From: Oxalobacteraceae bacterium CAVE-383
GTDB taxonomy: Bacteria; Pseudomonadota; Gammaproteobacteria; Burkholderiales; Burkholderiaceae_D
Reading direction: 5' to 3'
Assembly (NCBI GenBank): GCA_004134995.1
Contig: REGP01000004.1
Coordinates: forward strand, 186,001-250,000
DNA: 64,000 nt
The position numbers and the translations under genes were made by a program. The notes below the pieces were generated by a model. The model had not been told where the DNA came from. It searched no databases and worked only from the letters and a program-made list of their open reading frames with translations. Below are positions 8,887 to 17,804 of this stretch, piece by piece; within the stretch, counting starts at the first letter, position 1; each line of letters starts with the position of its first letter.

Positions 8887-9929
8887 GCGCGGAATTGAAT
8901 ATGCCCCCCACCGTTTCGCCGGGCCGCGCGCTGTGGCGCGATTTCCGCAAGACCCGCAGCGGCTACTGGAGCCTGGTGATTTTCCTGGCGCTGTTCGGCA
9001 TCAGCATGATGGCCGAACTGGTCTCCAACGACAAGCCGCTGATCGCGCGCTACAACGGCGAGATCGTGCTGCCGATCCTGTCCGATTTTTCGGAGAAGCG
9101 TTTCGGCGGCGATTTCGATTCGCCGGCCGATTACCACGATCCCTTCATTCGCGATCAGTTCCGCAAGAACGGCAACTGGGCGATCTATCCGCTGAATCAA
9201 TACCGTTTCGATACGCTCAATTATTTCTCGGCGCAGCCGAATCCGGCGCCGCCTTCCGCCGAAAACCGGCTCGGCACCGACGACCGCGGCCGCGATGTGC
9301 TGGCGCGGCTGTTGTACGGTTTTCGGGTATCGGTGCTGTTCGGCCTGGCGCTGACGCTGACCGGCGTCGCGCTGGGCGTGCTGACGGGGGCAATCCAGGG
9401 CTACTTCGCCGGCCCCACCGATTTGCTGTTTCAGCGTTTCATGGAAATCTGGGGCGCCATGCCGGAACTGTATCTGTTGATTATCTTTTCCTCGATTTTC
9501 CAGCCCGGCCTCGGCCTGCTGCTGATCCTGCTGTCGCTGTTCGGCTGGATGGGGCTGTCGGATTATGTGCGCGCCGATTTCCTGCGCAACCGGCATCTCG
9601 ACTATGTGCAGGCCGGCCGCGCGCTGGGGCTGTCGAACCGGCAGATCATCTGGCGGCATATCCTGCCGAACAGCCTGACGCCGGTGGTGACCTTTCTGCC
9701 GTTCCGCATGAGCGCGTCGATCCTGGCATTGACCAGCCTCGACTTCCTCGGCCTGGGCGTGCCGCCGTCGACGCCGAGCCTGGGCGAATTGCTGGCGCAG
9801 GGTAAAAACAATCTGGATGCCTGGTGGATCGCATTGTCGACCTTCATCGTGCTGACCGTCACGCTGCTGCTGCTGACCGGCATCGGCGATGCGTTGCGCA
9901 ATGCGCTCGACGTCAGGAGGCGCAATTGA
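8883..9929 (+). CDS. yejE: Peptide ABC transporter permease YejE
   Basis: 348-residue permease partner of YejB. The start is ATG 8883 in an ATGA overlap with yejB; the longer reading frame upstream lies inside yejB and is dismissed. It has the family's long periplasmic region with KPLIARYNGEIVLPIL and FGGDF(D)SPADYHDPF, typical of YejE, then LGTDDRGRDVLARLLYGFRVS and the EAA loop AGRALGLSNRQIIWRHILPNSLTPV. Ends in a TTGA overlap with yejF. Confidence 0.93.
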   Translation: MSAELNMPPTVSPGRALWRDFRKTRSGYWSLVIFLALFGISMMAELVSNDKPLIARYNGEIVLPILSDFSEKRFGGDFDSPADYHDPFIRDQFRKNGNWAIYPLNQYRFDTLNYFSAQPNPAPPSAENRLGTDDRGRDVLARLLYGFRVSVLFGLALTLTGVALGVLTGAIQGYFAGPTDLLFQRFMEIWGAMPELYLLIIFSSIFQPGLGLLLILLSLFGWMGLSDYVRADFLRNRHLDYVQAGRALGLSNRQIIWRHILPNSLTPVVTFLPFRMSASILALTSLDFLGLGVPPSTPSLGELLAQGKNNLDAWWIALSTFIVLTVTLLLLTGIGDALRNALDVRRRN

Positions 9930-11545
9930 GCACGCCATTGATACAGATACAGAATCTGTCGGTCGCATTCGGTGCCGATACCGCGAACGCGCCGAAGGCG
10001 GTGCATGACGTCAGCTTCAGCATCGCGCCGGGCGAAAAATTCGCGCTGGTCGGCGAATCCGGTTCCGGCAAGACGGTCACCGCGCTGTCGCTGCTGCGGC
10101 TGAACCAGGACGTGCGCTACGACGGCAGCATCCTGTTCGACGGCAAGGATTTGCTGCGGCAATCCGAACGCGCCATGCGCGGCGTGCGCGGCAACGACAT
10201 CGCCATGATTTTCCAGGAGCCGATGACGGCGCTCAATCCGCTGTTTTCGATCGGCAACCAGATCGCCGAGGTGCTGCGGCTGCACGAGGGCCTGGGCAAC
10301 CGCGCCGCGGCCTTGCGCGCGGTCGAGCTGCTGGACCATACCGGCATCGCCGAGCCGGCCCGGCGCGCCAATGCGTTTCCGCATCAATTGTCGGGCGGGC
10401 AGCGGCAGCGCGCCATGATCGCCATGGCGCTGGCATGCCGTCCCAGGCTGCTGATCGCGGACGAGCCGACCACGGCGCTGGACGTGACGATCCAGGTGCA
10501 GATTCTTGAATTGCTGAACCGGCTGCAGCGCGAAGAAAACATGGCCGTGCTGATGATTTCGCACGATCTGAACCTGGTGCGGCATTTCGCCGACCGGGTC
10601 GGCGTAATGGAGCATGGCCGCCTGATCGAGGCCGCGCCCGGCGCCGAGCTGTTCGACCATCCGCGCGAGGCCTATACCCGAAAATTGCTGGCCAGCCATC
10701 CGCAACGCCTGGTCGAGGCAATCGATGAAGGCGCCGAAGCCGCGCCGCTGATCCGCGCCGCCGGCTTGCGCTGCACGTTCAAGATCAGCCGCGGCTGGCT
10801 GCGCAAGGAAAATTTCGTCGCCGTCGACAACGCCGGTCTGGCGCTGGCGCGCGGCAGGACGCTGGGCATCGTCGGCGAATCGGGCTCGGGGAAATCGACT
10901 TTGGGCATGGCCCTGCTGCGCTTGTCCGCGGCCAATGTGCAAGGTGAAATCGATTTTCAGGGCCGGCGGCTCGATCGTCTCTCCAGCGCGGCCATCCGGC
11001 CGTTGCGGGCCGGCATGCAGGTGGTATTCCAGGATCCGTTCGCGTCGCTCTCGCCGCGCCGCACGGTCGAGCAGATCGTCGGCGAAGGCCTGGCGCTGCA
11101 CCAGCCGCGATTGCCGGGCGGCGCATTGCGCGCGGCGATCGTCGAGGCCTTGCGCGACGTGGGGCTGGAAGCGGATATTCTGGCGCGCTATCCGCATGCA
11201 TTTTCCGGCGGCCAGCGGCAACGCATCGCGATCGCCAGGGCGCTGGCGCTGAAGCCGGCGCTGCTGCTGCTGGATGAGCCGACCTCGTCGCTGGACGTGT
11301 CGGTGCAGCAGCAGGTATTGCGGCTGCTGGCCGATCTGCAGCGCAAATACGGGATGAGTTATTTATTCATCAGCCACGATCTGGCCGTGATACGCGCCAT
11401 GGCGCATGAAGTGATGGTGATGCAGGAAGGCAAGGTGGTCGAACGCGGACCGGTGGAAATCGTACTGGCGCAGCCGTCGCATCCCTACACGCAACGGCTG
11501 CTTGAAGCTAGTTCTTACGGGAGGTCCGCTCCGAGGCCAGCGTAA
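9926..11545 (+). CDS. yejF: Peptide ABC transporter ATPase YejF (two fused ABC domains)
   Basis: 539-residue duplicated ATPase. Each half has Walker A ([17 protein letters not shown]), a signature ([16 protein letters not shown]) and Walker B (LLIADEP, LLLLDEP). The start is a TTG at 9926 ([11 protein letters not shown]), chosen because a perfect AGGAGG (9915-9920) stands 5 bases upstream and because it overlaps the yejE stop as the other operon junctions do; an upstream ATG at 9824 is inside yejE and has no site. The last 38 bp overlap the convergent mltD gene. Confidence 0.92.
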   Translation: MSTPLIQIQNLSVAFGADTANAPKAVHDVSFSIAPGEKFALVGESGSGKTVTALSLLRLNQDVRYDGSILFDGKDLLRQSERAMRGVRGNDIAMIFQEPMTALNPLFSIGNQIAEVLRLHEGLGNRAAALRAVELLDHTGIAEPARRANAFPHQLSGGQRQRAMIAMALACRPRLLIADEPTTALDVTIQVQILELLNRLQREENMAVLMISHDLNLVRHFADRVGVMEHGRLIEAAPGAELFDHPREAYTRKLLASHPQRLVEAIDEGAEAAPLIRAAGLRCTFKISRGWLRKENFVAVDNAGLALARGRTLGIVGESGSGKSTLGMALLRLSAANVQGEIDFQGRRLDRLSSAAIRPLRAGMQVVFQDPFASLSPRRTVEQIVGEGLALHQPRLPGGALRAAIVEALRDVGLEADILARYPHAFSGGQRQRIAIARALALKPALLLLDEPTSSLDVSVQQQVLRLLADLQRKYGMSYLFISHDLAVIRAMAHEVMVMQEGKVVERGPVEIVLAQPSHPYTQRLLEASSYGRSAPRPA

Positions 11546-13040
11546 TGCCCCGCTTCGGCGTAGCGGCCACATGCGTGCGGATCGGCGCGGCGGCGGCGCG
11601 CCGCACCGTCACCTGCCTGGCACGCTGCGGCTGCACCACGCGGTCGACGCCGCGGTAGTTGCTGCGGTAAGGGACTTCCAGCTGCAGCTTCTGCCCAGTC
11701 GCCAGGGTATCGTGATGGAGGTCGTTCCATTGCTTGACCTGCATGATGGTGACATTGAAGCGCTTGGCGATGCCGGCCAGCGTATCGCGTTTGCCGGCGT
11801 GCACGTAGATGCGCTTGGTGTCGGGTTCGTCCGGCGCGATCAGCATCTTCGCGCTATCGGCCAGCTGCTGCGAGATATCGGTGTCGGCCGAGGTCATTTC
11901 GGTCGACATCTTCGGCACCAGGATGGTGGAGCCGGCGCGCAGAACCATCTTCGGCGGAATCTGGTTTACCGAGCGGATTACTTCCGGCGAGGTATGGAAT
12001 TTGCTGGCGATGGTTTCAATGCGTTCGCGCGCGCTCAATACCGTATGCGCGGTCCAGGACGACAGCGCCTGCGTCCATTTGCCCAGGTTGGCCTTGAATT
12101 TTTCGGCATTGCTTTGCGGCAGCAGGATTTGCGTATCGTCGCCGCCGATGATGACGGGCCGGTTGAACTGCGGATTGAGCTGCTTGAATTCATCCACGGA
12201 CAGTTCGGCCAGTTGCGCCGCGACCTTGACGTCGATATTGCGCGTCTTGCCGATGGTGACGAAATACGGCTGGTTGTCGACGATCGGCAGCGCGATGTTG
12301 TAATCGGACGGCGCCGCGATGATGTTCTTGACCGCCTGCAGCTTCGGATAGTAATTGCGGGTTTCCACCGGCATCAGCGCCGACAGGCTGTTGTAGTCGG
12401 TCGGCAGGCCGGCGGCTTCCTGTTTCTTGACCGCGCGCTGCACATTGCCTTCGCCCCAGTTATAGGCGGCCAGCGCCAGTTGCCAGTCGCCGAACATGCC
12501 GTACAGCTTTTGCAGATAGGTCAACGCGGCGTCGGTGGAGGCCAGCACATTGCGGCGCTCATCGGTGAACATGTTCTGGGTCAGGTTGTAATCCAGGCCG
12601 GTGGACGGAATGAATTGCCACATGCCGGCCGCCTTGGCGGTGGAATACGCTTGCGGATTGAAGGCCGATTCGATGAACGGCAACAGCGCCAGTTCGGTCG
12701 GCATGCCGCGTTTTTCGAGTTCTTCCACCACATGATAAAGATAGCGCGACGCACGCGTGGTGGTGCGCTGGATATAGTCCGGCCGCGAGCTGTACCATTC
12801 CGTCTGGGAGGTCACCAGCGGGCTTTCCAGGTTCGGAATGCCGAAGCCCTTGCGGATGCGGGCCCAGACGTCGACGTCGTCCATGCGCATGATTTGCGTC
12901 GGATCGGACGGATTCTGGGCGCTGGCGAGGGAATTGTAGGGAGCCGGGTAAATCGAGATGTCGTTGGCGGCGGCGGGGACGGTAGCGAAGGAGAGCGCTA
13001 GCAGGGAAGCTGTGGCGAGCTGTTTCAGTAATCGCTGCAT
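11508..13040 (-). CDS. mltD: Membrane-bound lytic murein transglycosylase D with LysM domains
   Basis: 510-residue peptidoglycan lytic transglycosylase. From ATG 13040 (preceded by AGAGGACA) a signal peptide (MQRLLKQLATASLLALSFAT...AAAND) is followed by a goose-type SLT domain with the catalytic Glu in LLPFIESAFNP, then AAGMWQFIPSTG and LALAAYNWGEGNV. The C-terminal part carries two LysM-like modules (about residues 310-360 and 405-455) that would bind glycan. The ORF can be extended to 13076, but that lacks a better site. The gene overlaps yejF tail-to-tail by 38 bp. Confidence 0.93.
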   Translation of the reverse strand: MQRLLKQLATASLLALSFATVPAAANDISIYPAPYNSLASAQNPSDPTQIMRMDDVDVWARIRKGFGIPNLESPLVTSQTEWYSSRPDYIQRTTTRASRYLYHVVEELEKRGMPTELALLPFIESAFNPQAYSTAKAAGMWQFIPSTGLDYNLTQNMFTDERRNVLASTDAALTYLQKLYGMFGDWQLALAAYNWGEGNVQRAVKKQEAAGLPTDYNSLSALMPVETRNYYPKLQAVKNIIAAPSDYNIALPIVDNQPYFVTIGKTRNIDVKVAAQLAELSVDEFKQLNPQFNRPVIIGGDDTQILLPQSNAEKFKANLGKWTQALSSWTAHTVLSARERIETIASKFHTSPEVIRSVNQIPPKMVLRAGSTILVPKMSTEMTSADTDISQQLADSAKMLIAPDEPDTKRIYVHAGKRDTLAGIAKRFNVTIMQVKQWNDLHHDTLATGQKLQLEVPYRSNYRGVDRVVQPQRARQVTVRRAAAAPIRTHVAATPKRGITLASERTSRKN

Positions 13041-13107
13041 GGGTTGGGTGTCCTCTGACCTCTCACCGGAGGTCATATTCCGGTAATGTAAATAATCGTA
13101 ATGTCGC

Positions 13108-13137
13108 AGTGTACGTAAGCCGCTTTCCTCGCGTCAA
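13108..13137 (-). promoter_or_regulatory. Possible sigma70 promoter of mltD
   Basis: Minus-strand TTGACG (13137-13132) and TACACT (13113-13108) are 18 bp apart, about 70 bp upstream of the mltD start. An 11-bp direct repeat TGTAAATAATC (plus-strand orientation) at 13087-13097 and 13154-13164 flanks it on both sides. Confidence 0.45.
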
Positions 13138-13225
13138 GTAAAAATTGACTGTTTGTAAATAATCTAAGTCTTTGATTCAGATGATATTTTTTAATCCCGG
13201 CCCGAGAGGAATCCGCAAGGGCCGT

Positions 13226-14017
13226 CTAAAAATTGTTTTTCCATTCGCGCAGTGCAGCAAAAGCCTCCACCGGCGTTGCATTCGCCGCCAGTCCGCGCTC
13301 CCGGAGCGTTTTTACAACGCCGCCGGTTTGATGGCGCAGGAAGGGATTGGTTTCGCGCTCCAGGCCGATGGTGGACGGCACGGTGGGCTGGCCGCGGTCG
13401 CGCTTGGCCTGGTCGTCGGCGATGCGCTGCCGCAGGGCCGCATTATCGGGTTCGGCGGCAATCGCGAAGCGCAGATTGGCCATCGTATATTCGTGCGCGC
13501 AATACACTTGCATGGAGGGCGGCAAGGCGCCCAGTTTTTGCAGCGAGCGCATCATCTGCGCCGGCGTGCCTTCGAACAGGCGGCCGCAGCCGCCGGCAAA
13601 CAGGGTATCGCCGCAGAACAGCCAGCCCGCCTCCTGTGCGACGTAGGCGATATGGCCGCGCGTATGGCCGGGCACGTCCAGCACCGACAATTGCAGCGGC
13701 AATGCGGGCAGGTCGACCAGGTCGCCTTCGGCCAGCGGCACGGTGACCGCGCCGATTGCATCGTTGCGCGGTCCGTAGACCGGGACTTTGGTATGCTGCA
13801 ACAAGCGCGGCACGCCGCCGACATGGTCAGCGTGATGATGTGTCAGTAGAATAGCGGCCAGCGTAAGCTTGTGCTGCGCCAGCGCATCCAGGATGGGCGC
13901 GGCATCGCCGGGATCGACGGCGGCGGCGGTAACGCCGTTATGGATCAGCCACAGGTAGTTGTCCTTGAAAGCCGGGACGGCAAGCACGCGCAATGAGTCA
14001 TTCAAGAGGGCAGGCAT
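13226..14017 (-). CDS. gloB: Hydroxyacylglutathione hydrolase (glyoxalase II)
   Basis: 263-residue metallo-beta-lactamase-fold enzyme that hydrolyses S-lactoylglutathione in methylglyoxal detoxification. Metal ligands are seen in [17 protein letters not shown] and the [17 protein letters not shown] loop, with [14 protein letters not shown] for glutathione binding, all GloB signatures. The start is ATG 14017 ([21 protein letters not shown]); the ORF's extra 27 upstream residues run into the divergent methyltransferase gene. Only 7 bp separate the two divergent start codons. Confidence 0.95.
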   Translation of the reverse strand: MPALLNDSLRVLAVPAFKDNYLWLIHNGVTAAAVDPGDAAPILDALAQHKLTLAAILLTHHHADHVGGVPRLLQHTKVPVYGPRNDAIGAVTVPLAEGDLVDLPALPLQLSVLDVPGHTRGHIAYVAQEAGWLFCGDTLFAGGCGRLFEGTPAQMMRSLQKLGALPPSMQVYCAHEYTMANLRFAIAAEPDNAALRQRIADDQAKRDRGQPTVPSTIGLERETNPFLRHQTGGVVKTLRERGLAANATPVEAFAALREWKNNF

Positions 14018-14024
14018 AGGCAAT

Positions 14025-14963
14025 ATGTTGGATTCGTCATCGGCAAAAGCACCGCAAAGCGCCATTATAGACCTCGGCGCCTGGCTGCAATCGGACACCG
14101 GAATCTACGTCCGGGACTGGGAGCAGGCGCATCTGAACGCCTTGACCGCCGACATATTCGGTTTTCATGCGGTGCAGATCGGCTTGCCGCAAATCTGCAC
14201 CCTGCAGGCCAACCGCATGCCGTATCGCTGGCTGACCGACAAGCACATTCCGCCGCAGCGGCAAGCGGGGGATATTACGCCCGAGGCCGGCGCCGGGCAG
14301 CGCTTCAGCTGCGGCGCCGCGGACGATCCGGACGCGGAGGCGATTCCGGTGGTGGTCTCGCACGATTTCACCGAACTGCCGTTCGCCTCGCAGAGCCTGG
14401 ATCTGGTGGTATTGCCGCATTTGCTTGAATTCGCGGCCGAACCGCACCAGGTATTGCGCGAAGTCGAGCGGGTGCTGATTCCGGAAGGGCAGATCATCAT
14501 CAGCGGCTTCAATCCGGCCAGCCTGTGGGGCATGCGCCAGGCCGCCAGCCGCCTGACCGGCGCCTCGTTCCTGCCGCGCGACGGCGAATTCATTTCGCTG
14601 CCGCGGCTCAAGGATTGGCTCAAGCTGCTGAACATGGAAGTCGGGCGCGGGCATTTCGGCTGTTATGCGCCCCCTTGCGCGACGCAGAAATGGCTGCATC
14701 GCTTCGGCTTCATGGAACCGGCCGGCACGCGCTGGTGGCCGTATTTCGGCGCGGTATACGTGGTGCGGGCGATCAAGCGGGTGCAGGGCATGCGCCTGAT
14801 CGGCCCGGTATTGAACAAGCGCCCCGCCGCCTCGGCGCGGGCGGTGCCGGCCGCGAATCGCGTTCCGACGGCGCAAAACAGCCAGCTCATGCAAGGCCTG
14901 CACGGCCTGCCGGAGCGGCAATCGGATAATCAAACGGAAAGAGAAGCAAGAACAGATGGATAA
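14025..14963 (+). CDS. SAM-dependent class I methyltransferase (YafS-like)
   Basis: 312-residue protein with the methyltransferase 11-type segment [22 protein letters not shown] followed by [25 protein letters not shown]. The substrate is unknown. Position between gloB and rnhA matches E. coli yafS, which is why the comparison is made. The chosen ATG 14025 leaves just 7 bp to gloB; the conserved part begins around [13 protein letters not shown], so a later start cannot be excluded. Its 3' end overlaps rnhA by 8 bp. The C-terminal ~45 residues are poorly conserved and polar. Confidence 0.82.
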   Translation: MLDSSSAKAPQSAIIDLGAWLQSDTGIYVRDWEQAHLNALTADIFGFHAVQIGLPQICTLQANRMPYRWLTDKHIPPQRQAGDITPEAGAGQRFSCGAADDPDAEAIPVVVSHDFTELPFASQSLDLVVLPHLLEFAAEPHQVLREVERVLIPEGQIIISGFNPASLWGMRQAASRLTGASFLPRDGEFISLPRLKDWLKLLNMEVGRGHFGCYAPPCATQKWLHRFGFMEPAGTRWWPYFGAVYVVRAIKRVQGMRLIGPVLNKRPAASARAVPAANRVPTAQNSQLMQGLHGLPERQSDNQTEREARTDG

Positions 14964-15396
14964 AGTGGAAATTTTTACCGACGGCGCATGCAAGGGCAAT
15001 CCGGGACCGGGCGGCTGGGGCGCGCTGCTGATGGCGGGCACGCATGAAAAGGAATTGTTCGGCGGCGAACTCGGCACCACCAATAACCGCATGGAATTGC
15101 TGGCGGTAATCGAAGCGCTGAAGGCCTTGTCGCGGCCTTGCGACGTAATCGTGCATACCGACAGCCAGTACGTGCAGAAGGGCATCAGCGAATGGATACA
15201 CGGCTGGAAGGCGCGCGGCTGGAAAACCGCGGCCAAGGCGCCGGTCAAGAATGAAGACCTGTGGCGCCAGCTGGACGAAGCGCAGGGGCGCCACAAGATC
15301 GAATGGCGCTGGGTGCGCGGGCATAACGGGCACGTCGAAAACGAACGCGCCGATGCGCTCGCCAATCGCGGCGTTGAAACAGTAATGCACTCTTGA
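14956..15396 (+). CDS. rnhA: Ribonuclease HI
   Basis: 146-residue RNase HI that degrades RNA in RNA-DNA hybrids. The catalytic acidic residues are in place: D9 ([12 protein letters not shown]), E47 (NNRMELLA), D69 (HTDSQYV) and D133 (NERADALA), with H123 in RGHNGH. Normal length. The start ATG overlaps the methyltransferase end by 8 bp and the gene is followed at 16 bp by dnaQ, a common pairing. Confidence 0.97.
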   Translation: MDKVEIFTDGACKGNPGPGGWGALLMAGTHEKELFGGELGTTNNRMELLAVIEALKALSRPCDVIVHTDSQYVQKGISEWIHGWKARGWKTAAKAPVKNEDLWRQLDEAQGRHKIEWRWVRGHNGHVENERADALANRGVETVMHS

Positions 15397-15412
15397 CAGG
15401 AACGGCTTGAAC

Positions 15413-16135
15413 ATGCGCCACATTATTCTCGACACCGAAACCACCGGCCTGAATCCGCGCAGCGGCAACCGCATCATCGAAATCGGCTGCGTCGAAATGC
15501 TGAACCGGCAATTGACCGGCAATAATTTCCATCGCTATCTGAATCCGGGCCGCGATTCCGAAGAAGGCGCGCTGAACGTACACGGCCTGACCACCGAATT
15601 TCTGAGCGACAAGCCGGCCTTCGCTGAAGTCGCCGCCGAATTTCTCGACTATATCGCCGGCGCGGAAATCATTATCCATAACGCGCCGTTCGATATCGGC
15701 TTCCTGGATATGGAGCTGAACCTGCTCGGCCATCCCGAATTCGCCAGGCATGTGGACGGCGTGATCGACACGCTGCCGATGGCCAAGGAAATGCATCCCG
15801 GTAAACGCAACTCGCTGGATGCGCTATGCGATCGCTACGGCATTTCAAACGCTCATCGGACCTTGCACGGCGGCCTGCTGGATGCGGCGCTGCTGGCCGA
15901 AGTCTATCTGGCGATGACGCGCGGCCAGAACAGCTTGAGCATGGACCTCGGCATCGACGAACGGCAGGACGCGCAGGGCAATGCGATTGCGCTGGCGCCG
16001 CTGGCCGGCATCATCGTGCGCAGCGCGACCGCGGAAGAACTGGCGCTGCACGAAGCGGCGCTGGCCGGACTGGACAAGGATTCGAAGGGCAAAACCATCT
16101 GGCGCGCACTGGAAGCGGCGCCGCCGCCAAATTAA
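15413..16135 (+). CDS. dnaQ: DNA polymerase III epsilon subunit (3'-5' proofreading exonuclease)
   Basis: 240-residue DnaQ. Exo I is ILDTETTGL (D7, E9), Exo II NAPFDIGFL, Exo III is represented by the HGGLLDAALLAEVYL region. The C-terminal tail (LAGIIVRSATAEELALHEAAL) matches the part that contacts the polymerase alpha subunit. ATG 15413 is preferred by family N-termini (MRHIILDTETTGL); an in-frame TTG at 15407 is better spaced from AGGAAC (15398-15403) and remains possible. Confidence 0.95.
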   Translation: MRHIILDTETTGLNPRSGNRIIEIGCVEMLNRQLTGNNFHRYLNPGRDSEEGALNVHGLTTEFLSDKPAFAEVAAEFLDYIAGAEIIIHNAPFDIGFLDMELNLLGHPEFARHVDGVIDTLPMAKEMHPGKRNSLDALCDRYGISNAHRTLHGGLLDAALLAEVYLAMTRGQNSLSMDLGIDERQDAQGNAIALAPLAGIIVRSATAEELALHEAALAGLDKDSKGKTIWRALEAAPPPN

Positions 16136-16240
16136 TATAGGAAATTTCGCAGTCAATTATCGGCCGTTTTGCAACAGCCTGGACGGGATGCATGTGGAAT
16201 ACTGCAAGTCCCGTTTTCGCTTGTATGGTTGATAAATATT

Positions 16241-17557
16241 ATGACGATCCCTTCCGCATCAGTTGCCATAAGTACGCCCGTAAATTACACAATCGCATCT
16301 TCAGGCGGAATGCCGTTGAGCGAGCCGCCGACCGAGTCCAGCATATATATGGTGGACAGCCTAGCCGAATATATATGCGAGAGCGGCGAGTACAATGATT
16401 GCAGCCTGGAACTGGGAGCGCTGGTCGATATCGCGACCTACAGGAATGTAGAAGCCGATGCCGTCTCGCGCCAAGCGGAATGGCAATTGCTGAGTCTGTT
16501 TTCCGATCCGACCCTGCCGCCCGTAATGCGGTCTCAGATCGTTGATCTGCTGTTTGAATCCGAAGCCATCCTCATGCGGGGAAACAGTCCCGATGCCAAG
16601 GAGTTCGTGATGCCGGCTTCCTTGAAGCATTTGATGGCGCAATGCATGCATCGTCAAATCGCTTCGGAAGCAGCGAATGAAGCTGCTTTGGAGGAAGTAA
16701 AAGTCACCGCCGATGCCGTGCATCTGGAAGTAATCAAACGCGGGCTGGAAGAGGCATCAGGATTGGATGACGAAATGGATATAGCCGATCCGAATCGTTT
16801 CGTCACGACTGACGAGATGTTGGCGAGCTTTGCCGAACTGCCTGATACCTGTGGGCACGTTATCAACTTGAGCGAAGGGGTGACGGCGGACGCTGCACAA
16901 ATGCAGATGACGTATCTCCTGGAAAAGGTGCCCGATGTCGGTGTCGCTCTGGCGCCATTGCTGGTGGATGCGCATTTCATGCTGATCACGGCGGAAAAAA
17001 GTGCGGTGCCGGGCAAGTATGCATTGACGATCGCCAATACCTACTTGCCGATCAGTCAGGCTGCCGTCAATGCGCTGGCGATAGTGCAGCATGAGGATGC
17101 TCTGCCGGCCATCGGTGTATCGCCCACAGTGCCGCGTGCGAATCGCAATCATTTTCTCAATTTGAAAGATGCCATGGGCGATCGGTTCGCCAAGCAGATT
17201 TTCGCGAAATTATCCCCGGCATTGGCCGGAAGGGTGGATGCAATGAAAATGGTTAACAACCATTTGCAGGCACATGCCCTTAACAGCTGCGGACCACTTG
17301 TTTCCATGATGGCCGAAAATATCGCGGAACATAAACCCAGAGGCAAAGCGGTGGGCGAATTGATGGAGCGCATGGCCCATGAGTGGCAAAGTCTGGAGCC
17401 GCAGCAGCAGAAAGACGCCGTTATCGCGCATCGCGCCAAAATGATCGGTCATACCGTTGAATGGCATAGGTGCGGATTGCCCGATGGAGATCGTTTCATT
17501 GATTCCCATGTGTTTTTGCCGCGGCCGAGTGCACAATCCGGGGTTTCGCATCCGTAG
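16241..17557 (+). CDS. Orphan protein, candidate secreted effector with YopJ-like His/Asn/Cys pattern
   Basis: 438 residues, no confident family. Residues 1-35 are rich in Ser/Thr/Pro/Ala with no hydrophobic signal peptide, as in type III secretion signals. Residues 241-266 (LVDAHFMLIT...GKYALTIAN) and 340-363 (NHLQAHALNSCGPLVSMMAENI) resemble the catalytic His and Cys surroundings of C55/CE-clan enzymes such as YopJ (there H109, E128, C172); here they would be H245, N266, Q343 and C350. ATG 16241 has no good ribosome site; codons such as ATA (Ile) stand out against the neighbours. It lies between dnaQ and tRNA-Val. Coding status is fairly secure, function is speculative; no hrp-type promoter box was seen upstream. 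Confidence 0.7.
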   Translation: MTIPSASVAISTPVNYTIASSGGMPLSEPPTESSIYMVDSLAEYICESGEYNDCSLELGALVDIATYRNVEADAVSRQAEWQLLSLFSDPTLPPVMRSQIVDLLFESEAILMRGNSPDAKEFVMPASLKHLMAQCMHRQIASEAANEAALEEVKVTADAVHLEVIKRGLEEASGLDDEMDIADPNRFVTTDEMLASFAELPDTCGHVINLSEGVTADAAQMQMTYLLEKVPDVGVALAPLLVDAHFMLITAEKSAVPGKYALTIANTYLPISQAAVNALAIVQHEDALPAIGVSPTVPRANRNHFLNLKDAMGDRFAKQIFAKLSPALAGRVDAMKMVNNHLQAHALNSCGPLVSMMAENIAEHKPRGKAVGELMERMAHEWQSLEPQQQKDAVIAHRAKMIGHTVEWHRCGLPDGDRFIDSHVFLPRPSAQSGVSHP

Positions 17558-17558
17558 C

Positions 17559-17580
17559 GCATTTGTAGTGCATTTGTAGT
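17559..17580. repeat. Tandem 11-bp duplication
   Basis: GCATTTGTAGT occurs twice back to back (17559-17569, 17570-17580), immediately after the stop of the orphan gene and touching the possible -35 of the tRNA promoter. Confidence 0.9.
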
Positions 17581-17609
17581 TGTATATCTTGCACCGAGTA
17601 TGCGATAAT
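17580..17609 (+). promoter_or_regulatory. Possible promoter of tRNA-Val
   Basis: TTGTAT (17580-17585) and GATAAT (17604-17609) are 18 bp apart, about 45 bp before the tRNA. A 10-bp direct repeat ACGGGCCGTT (17624-17633, 17639-17648) lies in the leader. Consensus match is moderate. Confidence 0.35.
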
Positions 17610-17653
17610 GCGATCCGCTTTAAACGGGCCGTTCCAATACGGGCCGTTTAAAT

Positions 17654-17728
17654 GGAAGGTTAGCTCAGGGGTAGAGCACTGCATTCACACTGCAGGGGTC
17701 GCAAGTTCGAAACTTGCACTTTCCACCA
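17654..17728 (+). tRNA. tRNA-Val (anticodon CAC)
   Basis: A 75-nt cloverleaf: acceptor GGAAGGT pairs with ACTTTCC (one G-U), D arm GCTC...GAGC, anticodon arm CTGCA-TTCACAC-TGCAG giving anticodon CAC (reads GTG), T arm GCAAG-TTCGAAA-CTTGC, and an encoded CCA (17726-17728). A terminator follows at once. Confidence 0.95.
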
Positions 17729-17734
17729 GAATTT

Positions 17735-17764
17735 AAAAAGCCAGCATCCGTGCTGGCTTTTTTC
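17735..17764 (+). terminator. Intrinsic terminator of tRNA-Val, likely bidirectional
   Basis: Hairpin AGCCAGCA (17739-17746), loop TCCG, TGCTGGCT (17751-17758), followed by a T-run to 17763. An A-run upstream lets it act also on the leftward mechanosensitive channel transcript. Confidence 0.9.
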
Positions 17765-17804
17765 GTTTTTCAAAGTGGAAAAGCATTTTCGCGCTTGACC
17801 GTAT

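Noticed and set aside
16141-16240. hrp/PIP-type box (paired TTCG motifs) upstream of the orphan gene
   Set aside because: TTCG occurs at 16146 and 16216, but no pair with the required 15-16 bp spacing.
17654-17728. tRNA-Val as an integration site of a genomic island
   Set aside because: No integrase and no duplicate of the tRNA 3' end was found in the window; the orphan gene lies on the 5' side.
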